Shown: one piece after another, positions 19,436 through 28,458 of the stretch
Layout: each line of letters opens with the position of its first letter
Position numbering within the stretch: position 1 is the stretch's first letter
Source of the DNA: Planctomycetota bacterium
GTDB taxonomy: Bacteria > Planctomycetota > B15-G4
Assembly (NCBI GenBank): GCA_029259725.1
Contig: JAJDER010000178.1
Span: forward strand, 25,557-89,556
Length of the DNA stretch: 64,000 nt
Direction: 5' to 3'
Made by a program: the position numbers and the translations under genes
Notes under the pieces: generated by a model
Databases searched by the model: none
What the model was told of the DNA's origin: nothing
Seen by the model: only the letters and a program-made list of their open reading frames with translations

Positions 19436-20887
19436 ATGCACACCCGCTCCCTCCCCCTCGTCGTGGTGCTGCTCGGCACGGTCACCGCCTGCTTCGGCCA
19501 GGCGGAGACGCCGGAGGTGGCCCGCGGTGGCGCGCCGCGCGCCGAGGTCGCGGGCGCCTCCTGGGACGGGCCGCTGCTCGAGATCGCGATCGATGTCGCG
19601 CGGGGCGACCATCCCGACCTCGACGCCGACGCCGTGCGCGCCGAGATCCGGCGGCTGGCCGAGCGCTGGCGGCGCCTCGTGGCCGACGAGTCCGACCCGA
19701 TCCTCCGCGCCGATGCGTTCGCCACCGTGCTCTTCGAGCAGGAGCGCTTCGCCTCGGTGGCCGACCTCGACTCGCCCGAGAACCTGCACATCGACTCGGT
19801 CCTGGAGCGCAAGCGCGGCTACTGCCTCTCGCTCTCGATCGTCGCCCTGGCCCTGGCCGAAGAGGTGGGCGCACCGCTCCACGGCGTGGCGGCGCCGAAC
19901 CACTTCTACGTGCGCTGGGATGATGGCGTGGTCCGCCGCGCCCTGGAACTCACCCGGCGCGGGGAGCCCCTCGACGACGCGCGGATCAAGGCGCAGATCG
20001 ACGACTTCCTGCTCGACGACACGCTCTACTTCCGCAACCTGACCACGCGCGAGGTGGCCGGCGTGCTCATGCACAACCGCGGCTTCGTGGCCCTGGTCGA
20101 GGGTCGCGGCGATCGCGCCCGCGCGGACCTGCTGGCCGCCGCCGAGCTCGTTCCGGGACTGCCCGAAGTGCACCGCAACCTCGGGGTGCTGCACGGCGAG
20201 GCCCAGGAGTGGCAGGCCGGCATCACCCGACTCGAGCGCGCGCTCATGCTCTACCCGGGCGACGTCGACGCGCTGGTCAACCTGGCCCTGTGCCGCCACG
20301 GTGCCGGCGACCTCGAGCGCGCCCGCGAGGACATCGACATCGCGCTGCTGCTGGACCCGTCCCACGCCCGTGCCGCGGACCTGCTCCACGCGTGGGAGCA
20401 CGACACCGCCTTCACGTCGAGTGGAGCACGCCGACTGTCGGACCCGCCTCCCGGATTGCAGCCGGGCCTGCTGGGCACCTTCCATCGCGGCAAGACCCTC
20501 GGCCGCCCCGCCGAGCGGCGGGTCGCCCGGACGCTCGAGTTCGACTGGGGCCGCAGCCGCCCCCTGCGGGCGGTCAGCGACGACGACTTCAGCGTGCGCT
20601 GGGAAGGCTGGCTGAAGCTCCCCGTGGGCGGCCGGCTGACCTGGTTCGTGGTGGCCAACGACGGGGTGCGCATCGACGTCGGCGGCACGCGCATCCTCGA
20701 CCAGTGGCGCGACGTCGGCTACTCGAGCTGGACGGGCACCGCCGACGTGACCCTGCCGCCGGGCTGGCATCCGCTGCGGATCGACTACTTCGACAGCAGC
20801 GGCAACGCCCGTCTGGTCTGCCTCGTGAGCCGCGACGGCGACGAGTTCCCGCTCGACCTCAGCAAGCACCTCTTCCACCAGCCCTGA
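19436..20887 (+). CDS. Secreted protein: SirB1/transglutaminase-like domain + TPR + PA14-like domain
   Basis: DSVLERKRGYCLSLSIVALALAEEVGAPLHGVAAPNHFYVRW; TPR-like LPEVHRNLGVLHGEAQEWQAGITRLERAL; PA14-like FSVRWEGWLKLPVGGRLTWFVVANDGVRIDVGGTRILDQW. Confidence 0.78.
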   Translation: MHTRSLPLVVVLLGTVTACFGQAETPEVARGGAPRAEVAGASWDGPLLEIAIDVARGDHPDLDADAVRAEIRRLAERWRRLVADESDPILRADAFATVLFEQERFASVADLDSPENLHIDSVLERKRGYCLSLSIVALALAEEVGAPLHGVAAPNHFYVRWDDGVVRRALELTRRGEPLDDARIKAQIDDFLLDDTLYFRNLTTREVAGVLMHNRGFVALVEGRGDRARADLLAAAELVPGLPEVHRNLGVLHGEAQEWQAGITRLERALMLYPGDVDALVNLALCRHGAGDLERAREDIDIALLLDPSHARAADLLHAWEHDTAFTSSGARRLSDPPPGLQPGLLGTFHRGKTLGRPAERRVARTLEFDWGRSRPLRAVSDDDFSVRWEGWLKLPVGGRLTWFVVANDGVRIDVGGTRILDQWRDVGYSSWTGTADVTLPPGWHPLRIDYFDSSGNARLVCLVSRDGDEFPLDLSKHLFHQP

Positions 20888-20930
20888 GATCACCCGGCCG
20901 GAGCCCACCCGGCCCGAGGCCGCCCCCACC

Positions 20931-21497
20931 ATGACCACCTCGCTGAAGCAGCCCGCTCTCGCCCACTGGGAGGACGCCCTCGCCTGGGGCCCCTACCTCG
21001 AATCCGTCGCGCAGAAGCGCGACCTGTGGCTCGCCAACAGCCGCCGCGCCGAGGTCGGTGAAGCCGAGGCGGCACGCCTGGCCGCGCTGCCCGGCCCGCG
21101 CCGGGTGCTCGTGATCACCGAGGACTGGTGCGGCGACGCGATCCGCAGCGTGCCCAGCCTGGCCGCTGCGCTCGGGTCCGCCCCCGACGTCGAGGTGCGC
21201 TTCCTGCCGCTCGACAGCCATCCCGAAGCGGTCGAGGGGTTTCGCACCCACGGCGGCCGCGCGATTCCCATCGCGCTGGTCTTCGACGAGCACGACGCGC
21301 TGCTCGGCGCCTGGGGCCCGCGGCCCGCGCCGCTGCAGGCGATGCTGCGCGAACGGTTGGCCACCGAGGGTCGACCGACGGCCGAGACCATGGGCGAGTT
21401 CTACGCGCCGATCATGGCCTGGTACGCCCGGGATCGCGGCGTCACCGTGATCCAGGAAGTCCTGATGCTGCTCGAACGGGGTGGCGCACCGCGCTGA
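20931..21497 (+). CDS. Thioredoxin-family protein (single-Cys EDWCGDA motif)
   Basis: RRVLVITEDWCGDAIRSVPSLAAAL...VEVRFLPLDSHPEAVEGFRTHGGRAIPIALVFD. Confidence 0.8.
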   Translation: MTTSLKQPALAHWEDALAWGPYLESVAQKRDLWLANSRRAEVGEAEAARLAALPGPRRVLVITEDWCGDAIRSVPSLAAALGSAPDVEVRFLPLDSHPEAVEGFRTHGGRAIPIALVFDEHDALLGAWGPRPAPLQAMLRERLATEGRPTAETMGEFYAPIMAWYARDRGVTVIQEVLMLLERGGAPR

Positions 21498-21511
21498 CGC
21501 CGTGCCGCAAG

Positions 21512-21560
21512 GCCATCCACCGGGCCCGGCCACCGGGCCATCCACCGGGCCGGCACCCGC
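21512..21560. repeat. Short imperfect tandem repeat (ccatccaccgggcc units)
   Basis: ccatccaccgggcccggccaccgggccatccaccgggccgg between two convergent genes. Confidence 0.7.
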
Positions 21561-21561
21561 T

Positions 21562-21930
21562 TCAGATCTTCTCGAGGTCGGCCGCCTCGATCGTGAAGCC
21601 GTGATCGACATCACCGGTGTTGCGCGTGCTCACCGGCTCGAAGAGCAGGCACTCGACCAGATCCTCCGACGCGGGCTTGTGGCGGACGCCGCGCGGGACG
21701 ATCACGAACGATCCCGGCCCGACGTCGAGCACGCCGTCCTCGAGGTGCAGGTGCAGCGTGCCCTCGAGGACCAGGAACATCTCGTCCTCGTGCTCGTGCG
21801 CGTGCCAGACGTACTCGCCCTGGAACTTGGCGACCTTGACGTACTGGCCGTTGAGTTCGCCCACGACCTTGGGCACCCAGGTCTCGTCGAAGCCGTCGAG
21901 CTTGCCCTGAAGGTGGACGACGTCGAGCAT
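21562..21930 (-). CDS. Cupin domain protein
   Basis: FQGEYVWHAHEHEDEMFLVLEGTLHLHLEDGVLDVGPGSFVIVPRGVRHKP. Confidence 0.92.
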   Translation of the reverse strand: MLDVVHLQGKLDGFDETWVPKVVGELNGQYVKVAKFQGEYVWHAHEHEDEMFLVLEGTLHLHLEDGVLDVGPGSFVIVPRGVRHKPASEDLVECLLFEPVSTRNTGDVDHGFTIEAADLEKI

Positions 21931-22006
21931 CGTTCGGGCTCCGTGGCGCACGAGCGCGCCTGCACGGCGCGGGTGGCGCCGGGCGCACCTCGACCGTAGC
22001 AGAAGT

Positions 22007-23473
22007 TCAAGCCGGCGTGGATCCGGCTGCGCCGCGCGAGAAGCCCCACCAGGCCCCGAGCCCCAGCAGGCACAGCAGCGCGCCGACCAACGAGGAGCCG
22101 GGGCTGCTGACCACCGCACCGATGGTGACGATCAGCGCGAAGACCACGAAGATCCCCGCCACCACACCGCCGCCCGGTGCCCTGAAGCCCGGTGCCCGGG
22201 AGCCTGGGGCCCGGAGGCCTTCTGCGCGGAGACCATCCGCGCGGAGTGGCGCCGCCCGCTCGCGGCGACGCAACCGCAGCAGCGCCGCGCCACACAGCCC
22301 GTAGAACAACCAGTCGACGAAGACCACCCCGTCGAGCAGGAAGCCCAGCACGTCCTGCGGCCGGGCCGTCGCGAGGGAGAGCACGCCGAGCAACACGGCA
22401 CCCCAGAGTCCCTGCACCAGCACGGCCGTGACCGGCGCGCCCGAGGAACGGTTGAGTTCCCCGACGCTCTTGAAGAAGAGGCCCTCGCGCGCCATCGCCA
22501 CGAGCACGAAGGGTGGCGCCAGGCAGATGGTGTTGAGGATGCCGAGGGACGAGAGCACGACCAGGCCGGCCAGCAGTCTCGCCGCGAGGTCGCCGTGGCC
22601 CAGGGGCTCGAGCGCCGCCCGCGCGGCGTCGGCGGCGATGGCGTCGGACGCCCGTGCGCCCTCGAACCCGAGCAGGTGCAGGAAGGCCACGTTGATCGAG
22701 AGGTAGGCGACGACGACGACGCTCACGCCGACGCACAGCCCGAGCGGCACGTCCCGTCGGGGATGGCGAGCCGCGCCGGCCACGAAGCTGCCCTGTTGCC
22801 AGCCACCGAAGGAGAACAGCACGGGCATGAGCGCCGCCGACAGGGCCACCATCCACCCGCGCGGCGCGGCTCCAGTCGCAGCCAGTCCGGCACCGACGCC
22901 CCCCGCAGTGTCGCCCAGTTCGGCCACCGCGTCGCTCCCGGTCAGCACCGCCAACCCCACCAGCGCCGCCACCCCGAGCAGCTTCGACACCGTGAGCGTG
23001 TTCTGCACGCCCTTGCCGAGCCGGAGCCCGGCGACGTTCACCAACGTGAAGACCACGATCGCCGTGACGGCGACCAACACCTTGCCCCCGGCCGAGGTGG
23101 CCGCCTCCCCGTGCAACGCGATGTCGAGGTTGTCGGCCAGGACCAGACCGATCACGCCCAGCGCGCCGGACTGGATCACCAGCCAGTTGGCCCAACCGTA
23201 GAGGAACGCCAGCGGGCGCCCGAAGGCCTCGCGGATGTAGAGATAGGTCCCGCCGTGGCCCGGCAGTCGCCCGGCCAACTCGGCCGTGACCAACGCACCG
23301 CACAGCGCGATGAAGCCACCGAGAGCCCAGGCGCCCAGCGCCTGCGAGGCATCATCGACGCGGCGCGCCACCTCGGCCGGCGTGAAGAAGATGCCCACGC
23401 CGACGATGCCGCCCACGACCAGACAGCCGATGTCGAAGGCGGACAGCGTACGGCGCGCGTCGGGGTCGTCCAT
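22007..23473 (-). CDS. APC family amino acid permease
   Basis: 488 aa polytopic; DIGCLVVGGIVGVGIFFTPAEVAR, FIALCGALVTAELAGRLPGHGGTYLYIREAFG. Confidence 0.92.
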   Translation of the reverse strand: MDDPDARRTLSAFDIGCLVVGGIVGVGIFFTPAEVARRVDDASQALGAWALGGFIALCGALVTAELAGRLPGHGGTYLYIREAFGRPLAFLYGWANWLVIQSGALGVIGLVLADNLDIALHGEAATSAGGKVLVAVTAIVVFTLVNVAGLRLGKGVQNTLTVSKLLGVAALVGLAVLTGSDAVAELGDTAGGVGAGLAATGAAPRGWMVALSAALMPVLFSFGGWQQGSFVAGAARHPRRDVPLGLCVGVSVVVVAYLSINVAFLHLLGFEGARASDAIAADAARAALEPLGHGDLAARLLAGLVVLSSLGILNTICLAPPFVLVAMAREGLFFKSVGELNRSSGAPVTAVLVQGLWGAVLLGVLSLATARPQDVLGFLLDGVVFVDWLFYGLCGAALLRLRRRERAAPLRADGLRAEGLRAPGSRAPGFRAPGGGVVAGIFVVFALIVTIGAVVSSPGSSLVGALLCLLGLGAWWGFSRGAAGSTPA

Positions 23474-23608
23474 GAAGCCTCGGCCAAGGGACCGGCATGG
23501 TAGTCGACCGACGAGGGGGTGGCCCTGGCGCGCGAGCTCGCGCGGGAACGTCGCCCGGCGGGGGAATCGGGCGGGACCTGATCCGGGCTTGGGTGCAGGC
23601 GGTCACGG

Positions 23609-24535
23609 GTGCAGGATGTCTCCGTGGGCACCAGGCGAGAGCGGCGGACCGGGACAGCGCTTCGGAGGGCCCTCGCCCGTGGCGCCGCGGCCGCACTCGG
23701 GCTGGCGCTGGGTGCCTGCACGAGCCCACCGGTCGGGCCTCCGGCCCCCGCCGCGGCGACCCGCGAGGCATCCACCGCCGAAGCCTCCACCGCCGAGGCG
23801 GACTCACGCGGTGCCGCGATCACGGCGGGTCGGCTCGCGCTCCCCGTCACGCGCGTGGCCGGCCTCTCCGTCGACGGTCGCCCGCTCGAGCTGCGTTCCC
23901 TCGGTGCGGGACCGCGCACGGTGTTCGTGCTGGCCTCGATCCACGGTGACGAGGGGCTCGGCACGCCGCTCGTCGAGGCCGTCTGGGAGCACCTGCTGCG
24001 CCATCCGGCGCTGCTCGACGGCCTGCGCGTCGTGCTGCTGCCGGTCGCCAACCCCGACGGGCTGCGGGCGGGGCGGCGCGCCAACGCCCGGGGCGTCGAC
24101 CTCAACCGGAACTTCCCGGCGAGCAATCGGCGCACTGCACCGGCACGGGGTGACGGTGAGCTGCCGCTGTCCGAGCCCGAGAGCCGCCTGATCCACGACA
24201 CGATCCTCGCCCAGGGCCCGAGCCTGGTGTTGACGCTGCACCAGACCCGTCGGGATCTCCCGGTCGGGTTCATCGACTATGACGGCCCCGCTGGTGACGT
24301 CGCGCGCGCGATCACCGAGCACTCCGACTTCACGTTGAAACGGCTCGGTGCCAAGCCCGGTTCGCTCGGCTCGTGGGTCGGGATCGATCTCGGCGTGCCC
24401 ATCCTGACCATCGAACTGAGCCACGAGGCCGACGCGCTCGATGCGGAGCAGCGCTGGGCGCGCCTGTCGCCCACGGTGCTCGAGCCGTTGCGCTGGTTGC
24501 GCGAGGCGGACCCGCGACCCGGCAACGCGCCCTAG
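23609..24535 (+). CDS. M14-like zinc carboxypeptidase / murein peptide amidase (MpaA-like)
   Basis: VLASIHGDEGLGTPLVEAVWEHLL (HxxE), PVANPDGLRAGRRANARGVDLNRNFPA, LTLHQTRRD, TIELSHEAD. Confidence 0.85.
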   Translation: MQDVSVGTRRERRTGTALRRALARGAAAALGLALGACTSPPVGPPAPAAATREASTAEASTAEADSRGAAITAGRLALPVTRVAGLSVDGRPLELRSLGAGPRTVFVLASIHGDEGLGTPLVEAVWEHLLRHPALLDGLRVVLLPVANPDGLRAGRRANARGVDLNRNFPASNRRTAPARGDGELPLSEPESRLIHDTILAQGPSLVLTLHQTRRDLPVGFIDYDGPAGDVARAITEHSDFTLKRLGAKPGSLGSWVGIDLGVPILTIELSHEADALDAEQRWARLSPTVLEPLRWLREADPRPGNAP

Positions 24536-24570
24536 GTCAGCGCGCCCTAGGTCAGCGCGCCCCAGGTCAG
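24526..24570. repeat. 3 x 15-bp tandem repeat (cgcgccc(t/c)aggtcag)
   Basis: Copies at 24526, 24541 and 24556; includes the stop codons of both convergent flanking genes. Confidence 0.95.
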
Positions 24571-25646
24571 CGCGCGTTCGACACCCCGCGCTCGGCGAGC
24601 CGGATCTCGATGTCGCGATAGCGACCGTCGCGCCAGACGCGCATCGTCACCTCGTCACCGGGCGCCTGCTCACCGATGTAGTTGAGCAGCTCCTGCTGGT
24701 TCTCGATGTCGACGCTCTCGAATCCCACCACGATGTCACCCATGGCGAGGCCGGCCGCGGCGGCGGGTCCCTCCGCGAAGACCTCGTCGATGACGACGCG
24801 TGCCTCCCCCGGGAAGCCGCGGAGCTGAGCGCCCCGGTCGGAGATCGAGGTCATGCGCACGCCCATCCAGCCGCGACGCACCTCGCCGTAGTGGACGATG
24901 TCATCCACCGCACGCCGCACCATGCGCGCGGGGATCGCGAAACCGAGTCCGTTGCTCCCGCCGAACATCGTGCCGACGGCCGTGTTGATGCCGACGATCC
25001 GGCCTTCGAGGTCGATCAACGGCCCGCCGCTGTTGCCGTCGTTGATCGCGGCGTCGGTCTGGATGAAGTCCTCGAAGGTGGCGACATCGAGATCCTGTCG
25101 CGCGAGACCGCTGACGATCCCGGCGGTGACGGTGTGCCCGAGTCCGCGCGGATTGCCCATGGCGAGCACCCACTCGCCGACTTCGACTTCCCGGTCGGAA
25201 GCGATCTCGGCCACGGCGAAGTCGTCCAGGAGGTTCACGTCGAGACGCAGCACGGCGAGGTCGGATTCCTCGTCGACACCCAGGATCTCGGCACCGACCT
25301 CCACTCCGTTCCCGAGGCGCGCCGTGCAGGAGCCCGCGTTGCGCACCACGTGGTTGTTGGTGACCACGAGGCCACTGCGGTCGATGATCACGCCGGAGCC
25401 GAGCGTGATCTGGCGCCCCCGGCGGCCATTCGCCGCAGACTCGCCATAGGCGCGGACGCTCACCACCGCGGGTCCGACCTTCCCGGCGACGGCCTGGAAG
25501 GCCCCGGACAGCTCCAGAGGCGAGGCCGGGGCGTTCGGCAGCGGCGCGGGTGTCCCGGTTCCGAACTGGGTTCCCAGTCCGAATCCGGTGCCGAGAAGAC
25601 CAACGAGCAGAGCCGTCTGGATCGGTATCAGGCGGGTCCTGGACAT
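24567..25646 (-). CDS. HtrA/Deg-like S1C serine protease with PDZ domain
   Basis: GSGVIIDRSGLVVTNNHVV (His), ESDLAVLRLD (Asp), IQTDAAINDGNSGGPLIDLEG (Ser), C-terminal PDZ-like region. Confidence 0.95.
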   Translation of the reverse strand: MSRTRLIPIQTALLVGLLGTGFGLGTQFGTGTPAPLPNAPASPLELSGAFQAVAGKVGPAVVSVRAYGESAANGRRGRQITLGSGVIIDRSGLVVTNNHVVRNAGSCTARLGNGVEVGAEILGVDEESDLAVLRLDVNLLDDFAVAEIASDREVEVGEWVLAMGNPRGLGHTVTAGIVSGLARQDLDVATFEDFIQTDAAINDGNSGGPLIDLEGRIVGINTAVGTMFGGSNGLGFAIPARMVRRAVDDIVHYGEVRRGWMGVRMTSISDRGAQLRGFPGEARVVIDEVFAEGPAAAAGLAMGDIVVGFESVDIENQQELLNYIGEQAPGDEVTMRVWRDGRYRDIEIRLAERGVSNAR

Positions 25647-25751
25647 GGCACTCCTTTCAAGTCGAACCAACGGTCGAGCGACACCTGCGTCCTACCACGG
25701 CTTCGCGGTTCGATCAGCACTCAACAACGCTTGCCCGAGAAGTGCCGCGTG

Positions 25752-25800
25752 GTTTTTTTGCCGACATCCCCCACGGCTGGACGATTTATCCTAGGACCCG
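25752..25800 (+). promoter_or_regulatory. Candidate A/T-enriched regulatory segment upstream of the Cys-rich gene
   Basis: T7 tract and GATTTATCCTAGG in a 272-bp divergent intergenic region, unusual in this GC-rich window. Confidence 0.3.
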
Positions 25801-25918
25801 GACCCCGAGAGGCCGATCGTCTCTTATCCTCGGTGCCCAGTCCGCTGCACCTCGCCCAGTCATCCAACCCGACCACCTGCGCGACCGACGCTCCGGTCGC
25901 CCGACACGAAGGCCCACC

Positions 25919-26923
25919 ATGATCAAGGCTGTCCCGACCCTCCTCGCCCTCGCGCTCCTCGGCGCGCCGGCGATGGCCCAGACCGAGTGTCCCCTCTCCA
26001 AGGCCTGCGACGAAGCCGTGCAGGTCGTCGCCGTCGTCAGTGACTGCGAGCAGTCCACCAGCTGCGAAGAGATCGAGCTCGTTGCGGACGACGGCGACTG
26101 CCCGTTGTCCAAGGCCGCCAGCCTCGTCGCCGACGTGACGAGCGCATGCTCCGCTTCCAAGTCCGACTGCTCGGCGTCGACATCGGTTGCCAGCCTGGTC
26201 GCGAACGTGAGCGCATGCTCCGCCAGCAAGGCCAGCCTGGTCGCCGACGAGAGCGAGTGCTCCGCGTCGAAGATCGAGTGCTCGGACAGCAAGGCCAGCC
26301 TGGTCGCCGACGAGAGCGAGTGCTCCGCGTCGAAGACCGAGTGCTCGGACAGCAAGGCCAGCCTCGTCTCCGATGACGGCGAGTGCCCGCTCGCGAAGGC
26401 CGCCGCCGCCCTGGTCGCCTCGACCAAGAGTGAGTGCTCCGCCAGCAAGGCCAGCCTGGTCGCCGACGAGAGCGAGTGCACGAGCAAGGCCGCCCTGATC
26501 GCGAGCAAGCAGAGCGAGTGCTCGGCGAGCAAGGCCAGCCTGGTTGCGGACGAGAGCGAGTGCTCCGCTTCCAAGACCGAGTGCACCGCGAGCGCGGTGA
26601 GTCTGGTGGCCGAGAAGAGCTGCTGCGACGAGGCCGTCGAGACCGTGGGTTGGGCCACCAAGTCCGAGGTCGCCGCCCTGCGCGATGAGCTCGCCGACCT
26701 GCGGACCCAGCTCGCCCAGACCCGTGCCCGCCTGGCCGCCTTCGGTGGCGAGACCGAGTGCGAGTCCAGCAAGCAGGCCTGCAGCTCCGAGGCGACCACC
26801 GTGTCCGCGTCGGCCTGCGAGGTCACCACGACCTGCACCGCCGAGGCCGCCACCGTGGCGGAGACCGTGGTCGAGTCCTGCACCAGCAAGGCCACCTGCA
26901 CGCTGAGCGTCGGCACCAACTGA
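25919..26923 (+). CDS. Secreted Cys-rich repeat protein with heptad-spaced cysteines, unknown function
   Basis: 334 aa; signal peptide MIKAVPTLLALALLGAPAMAQ; repeats ECSASKASLVADES and ECSASKTECSDSKASLVADES; downstream coiled-coil KSEVAALRDELADLRTQLAQTRARLAAF. Confidence 0.88.
   Translation: MIKAVPTLLALALLGAPAMAQTECPLSKACDEAVQVVAVVSDCEQSTSCEEIELVADDGDCPLSKAASLVADVTSACSASKSDCSASTSVASLVANVSACSASKASLVADESECSASKIECSDSKASLVADESECSASKTECSDSKASLVSDDGECPLAKAAAALVASTKSECSASKASLVADESECTSKAALIASKQSECSASKASLVADESECSASKTECTASAVSLVAEKSCCDEAVETVGWATKSEVAALRDELADLRTQLAQTRARLAAFGGETECESSKQACSSEATTVSASACEVTTTCTAEAATVAETVVESCTSKATCTLSVGTN
26225..26350 (+). repeat. Two 63-bp direct repeats differing by one base (partial third copy follows)
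   Basis: 26225-26287 and 26288-26350 differ only at agatcgag / agaccgag. Confidence 0.92.
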
Positions 26924-26956
26924 GCCGACGTCCTCGATCAGTTTCGGGGAACATGC

Positions 26957-26986
26957 GAGGAGCCGGTCCTTCGGGGCCGGCTCCTC
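26957..26986 (+). terminator. Strong hairpin with TTCG tetraloop downstream of the Cys-rich gene
   Basis: gaggagccggtcc-ttcg-gggccggctcctc, 13-bp stem with one G-T pair; no long T tract. Confidence 0.7.
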
Positions 26987-27096
26987 GTCGTTGACGGGGA
27001 TCGGCACCGGCGGGTCTTGGATCCTCGCGGTGTGCGTCGTACCGTGACGCGCCTGTTCCTGCACCCGCCCACCGACCAAGGATCGCCCGAGTCCCC

Positions 27097-27900
27097 ATGC
27101 CCGCCAAGACCAAGTCGTCACACCCGAAGTCGTCCCGCGCCAAGTCGGCCGTCACGGCAAGCTCCGCAGCCAAGACGCCGAAGCCCAGCAAGACAGCCAA
27201 GTCGAGCAAGAGCGCCAAGACAGGCCACGCCGGCAAGGCGACGAAGGCCTCGAAGGCGAAGCCGATGGCTCCCGGCAAGGACGGCAAGGGTGGCAAGAGC
27301 GGCAAGACCGCGGCGACCGGCCGGCTGGTGGCCACGGGCACGGCCGCGAGCGCGGTGGGCGCGCTGCGGACCGTCGCCGACATCATGAGCACGCCGGCGG
27401 TGACCTGCACGCCCCAGGCGACGCTGGCCGAGGCGGCCTTCCTGATGTGGCGCCACGATTGCGGCGTGCTGCCGGTGGTGTCCGCCGAGGACACTCTCGA
27501 GGGCATGGTCACCGACCGCGACGTGTGCATGTCGGCGGCCATCGAAGGCGGCTCCATGCACGAGCTGGGCGTGGCCGCGGCCATGACCGCCGTCGTCGCG
27601 ACCTGCCACCCCGGCGAACGCCTGGGGCTTGTCCACGAGCGCTTGCGCCGGCACCAGCTGCATCGCCTGCCCGTGATCGATGACGAGGGGCAGGTGCTCG
27701 GCCTCGTCACCCTGGCGGATCTGGCCCGCGCCGCGATGGCCCACGGCAAGCCGGCGGGGCTGCGCGATGTGGCCCAGACCCTGGGTCACGTGCGGACACC
27801 ACGCGAGGGGCTCGACCCGGCGGCGGCCATGGGCGAAGCGACCGGGACCAAGGCCAAGGCCGCGCGAAGCAAGCGAGCCGCCAAGGCGCGCCGCTCCTAG
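27097..27900 (+). CDS. CBS-domain-pair protein with Lys/Ala/Ser-rich histone-H1-like N-terminal tail and basic C-terminal tail
   Basis: N-tail KTKSSHPKSSRAKSAVTASSAAKTPKPSKTAKSSKSAKTGHAGKATKASKAKP; CBS VADIMSTPAVTCTPQATLAEAAFLMWRHDCGVLPVV / HRLPVIDDEGQVLGLVTLADLARA; C-tail KAKAARSKRAAKARRS. Confidence 0.88.
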   Translation: MPAKTKSSHPKSSRAKSAVTASSAAKTPKPSKTAKSSKSAKTGHAGKATKASKAKPMAPGKDGKGGKSGKTAATGRLVATGTAASAVGALRTVADIMSTPAVTCTPQATLAEAAFLMWRHDCGVLPVVSAEDTLEGMVTDRDVCMSAAIEGGSMHELGVAAAMTAVVATCHPGERLGLVHERLRRHQLHRLPVIDDEGQVLGLVTLADLARAAMAHGKPAGLRDVAQTLGHVRTPREGLDPAAAMGEATGTKAKAARSKRAAKARRS

Positions 27901-28265
27901 CTCCGCACCTCGACCACGGTGTCGAGGGCGCACAGGCACCGACCCAGGCTGTCCAGGACCTCCGCGCGCACGGGGTGACGCCCGGTCTCGCGCAGACGGG
28001 GGCAGGCGGTCGAGCTGCGCAGCGTCGCTGCGATCTCGCGTGCGCCACTCCAGCGCACGTCCAGGTCCGGCCCCACGTCGACGCGCAGGGCGACGGTGTC
28101 ACCGGCGTGCACCGGAACCAGCCGCGGAGCCTCGCTCCAGTCACCGGCGCCCGGATCGACTGCGCTCACGAGCATCCGGAACACGCCTGACGAGCGGTCG
28201 GCGGCCGAGGACGGCGCGTCGGCGCCGTGCAGCCAGGTCAGGATCCTGTCGAGGATGGTCTGCAT
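27897..28265 (-). CDS. Hypothetical protein
   Basis: 122 aa ORF; stop overlaps the convergent CBS gene stop (CTAG). Confidence 0.5.
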   Translation of the reverse strand: MQTILDRILTWLHGADAPSSAADRSSGVFRMLVSAVDPGAGDWSEAPRLVPVHAGDTVALRVDVGPDLDVRWSGAREIAATLRSSTACPRLRETGRHPVRAEVLDSLGRCLCALDTVVEVRS

Positions 28266-28458
28266 CGTGAAGCCCTCCGGGGCGTCCCGGGACCGGAGTG
28301 GCCGGGGACCTGATAGGAGTCGGTGCACAGGACCATCGATCTCTGCGCCAGCTCGCCGACGAAGCCGTGCGTCACGAGCCCGTCACCGCGCAGAGGCCTC
28401 GTTCGGACGGGCCGGCCCGCCCCCGGGACGGACGGCCGGTCCAGGACGCGCGAGCCGC

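Noticed and set aside
26140-26600. Possible CRISPR-like repeat array
   Set aside because: Repeats are contiguous, in frame (multiples of 21 bp) and encode the Cys-rich protein; no spacers.
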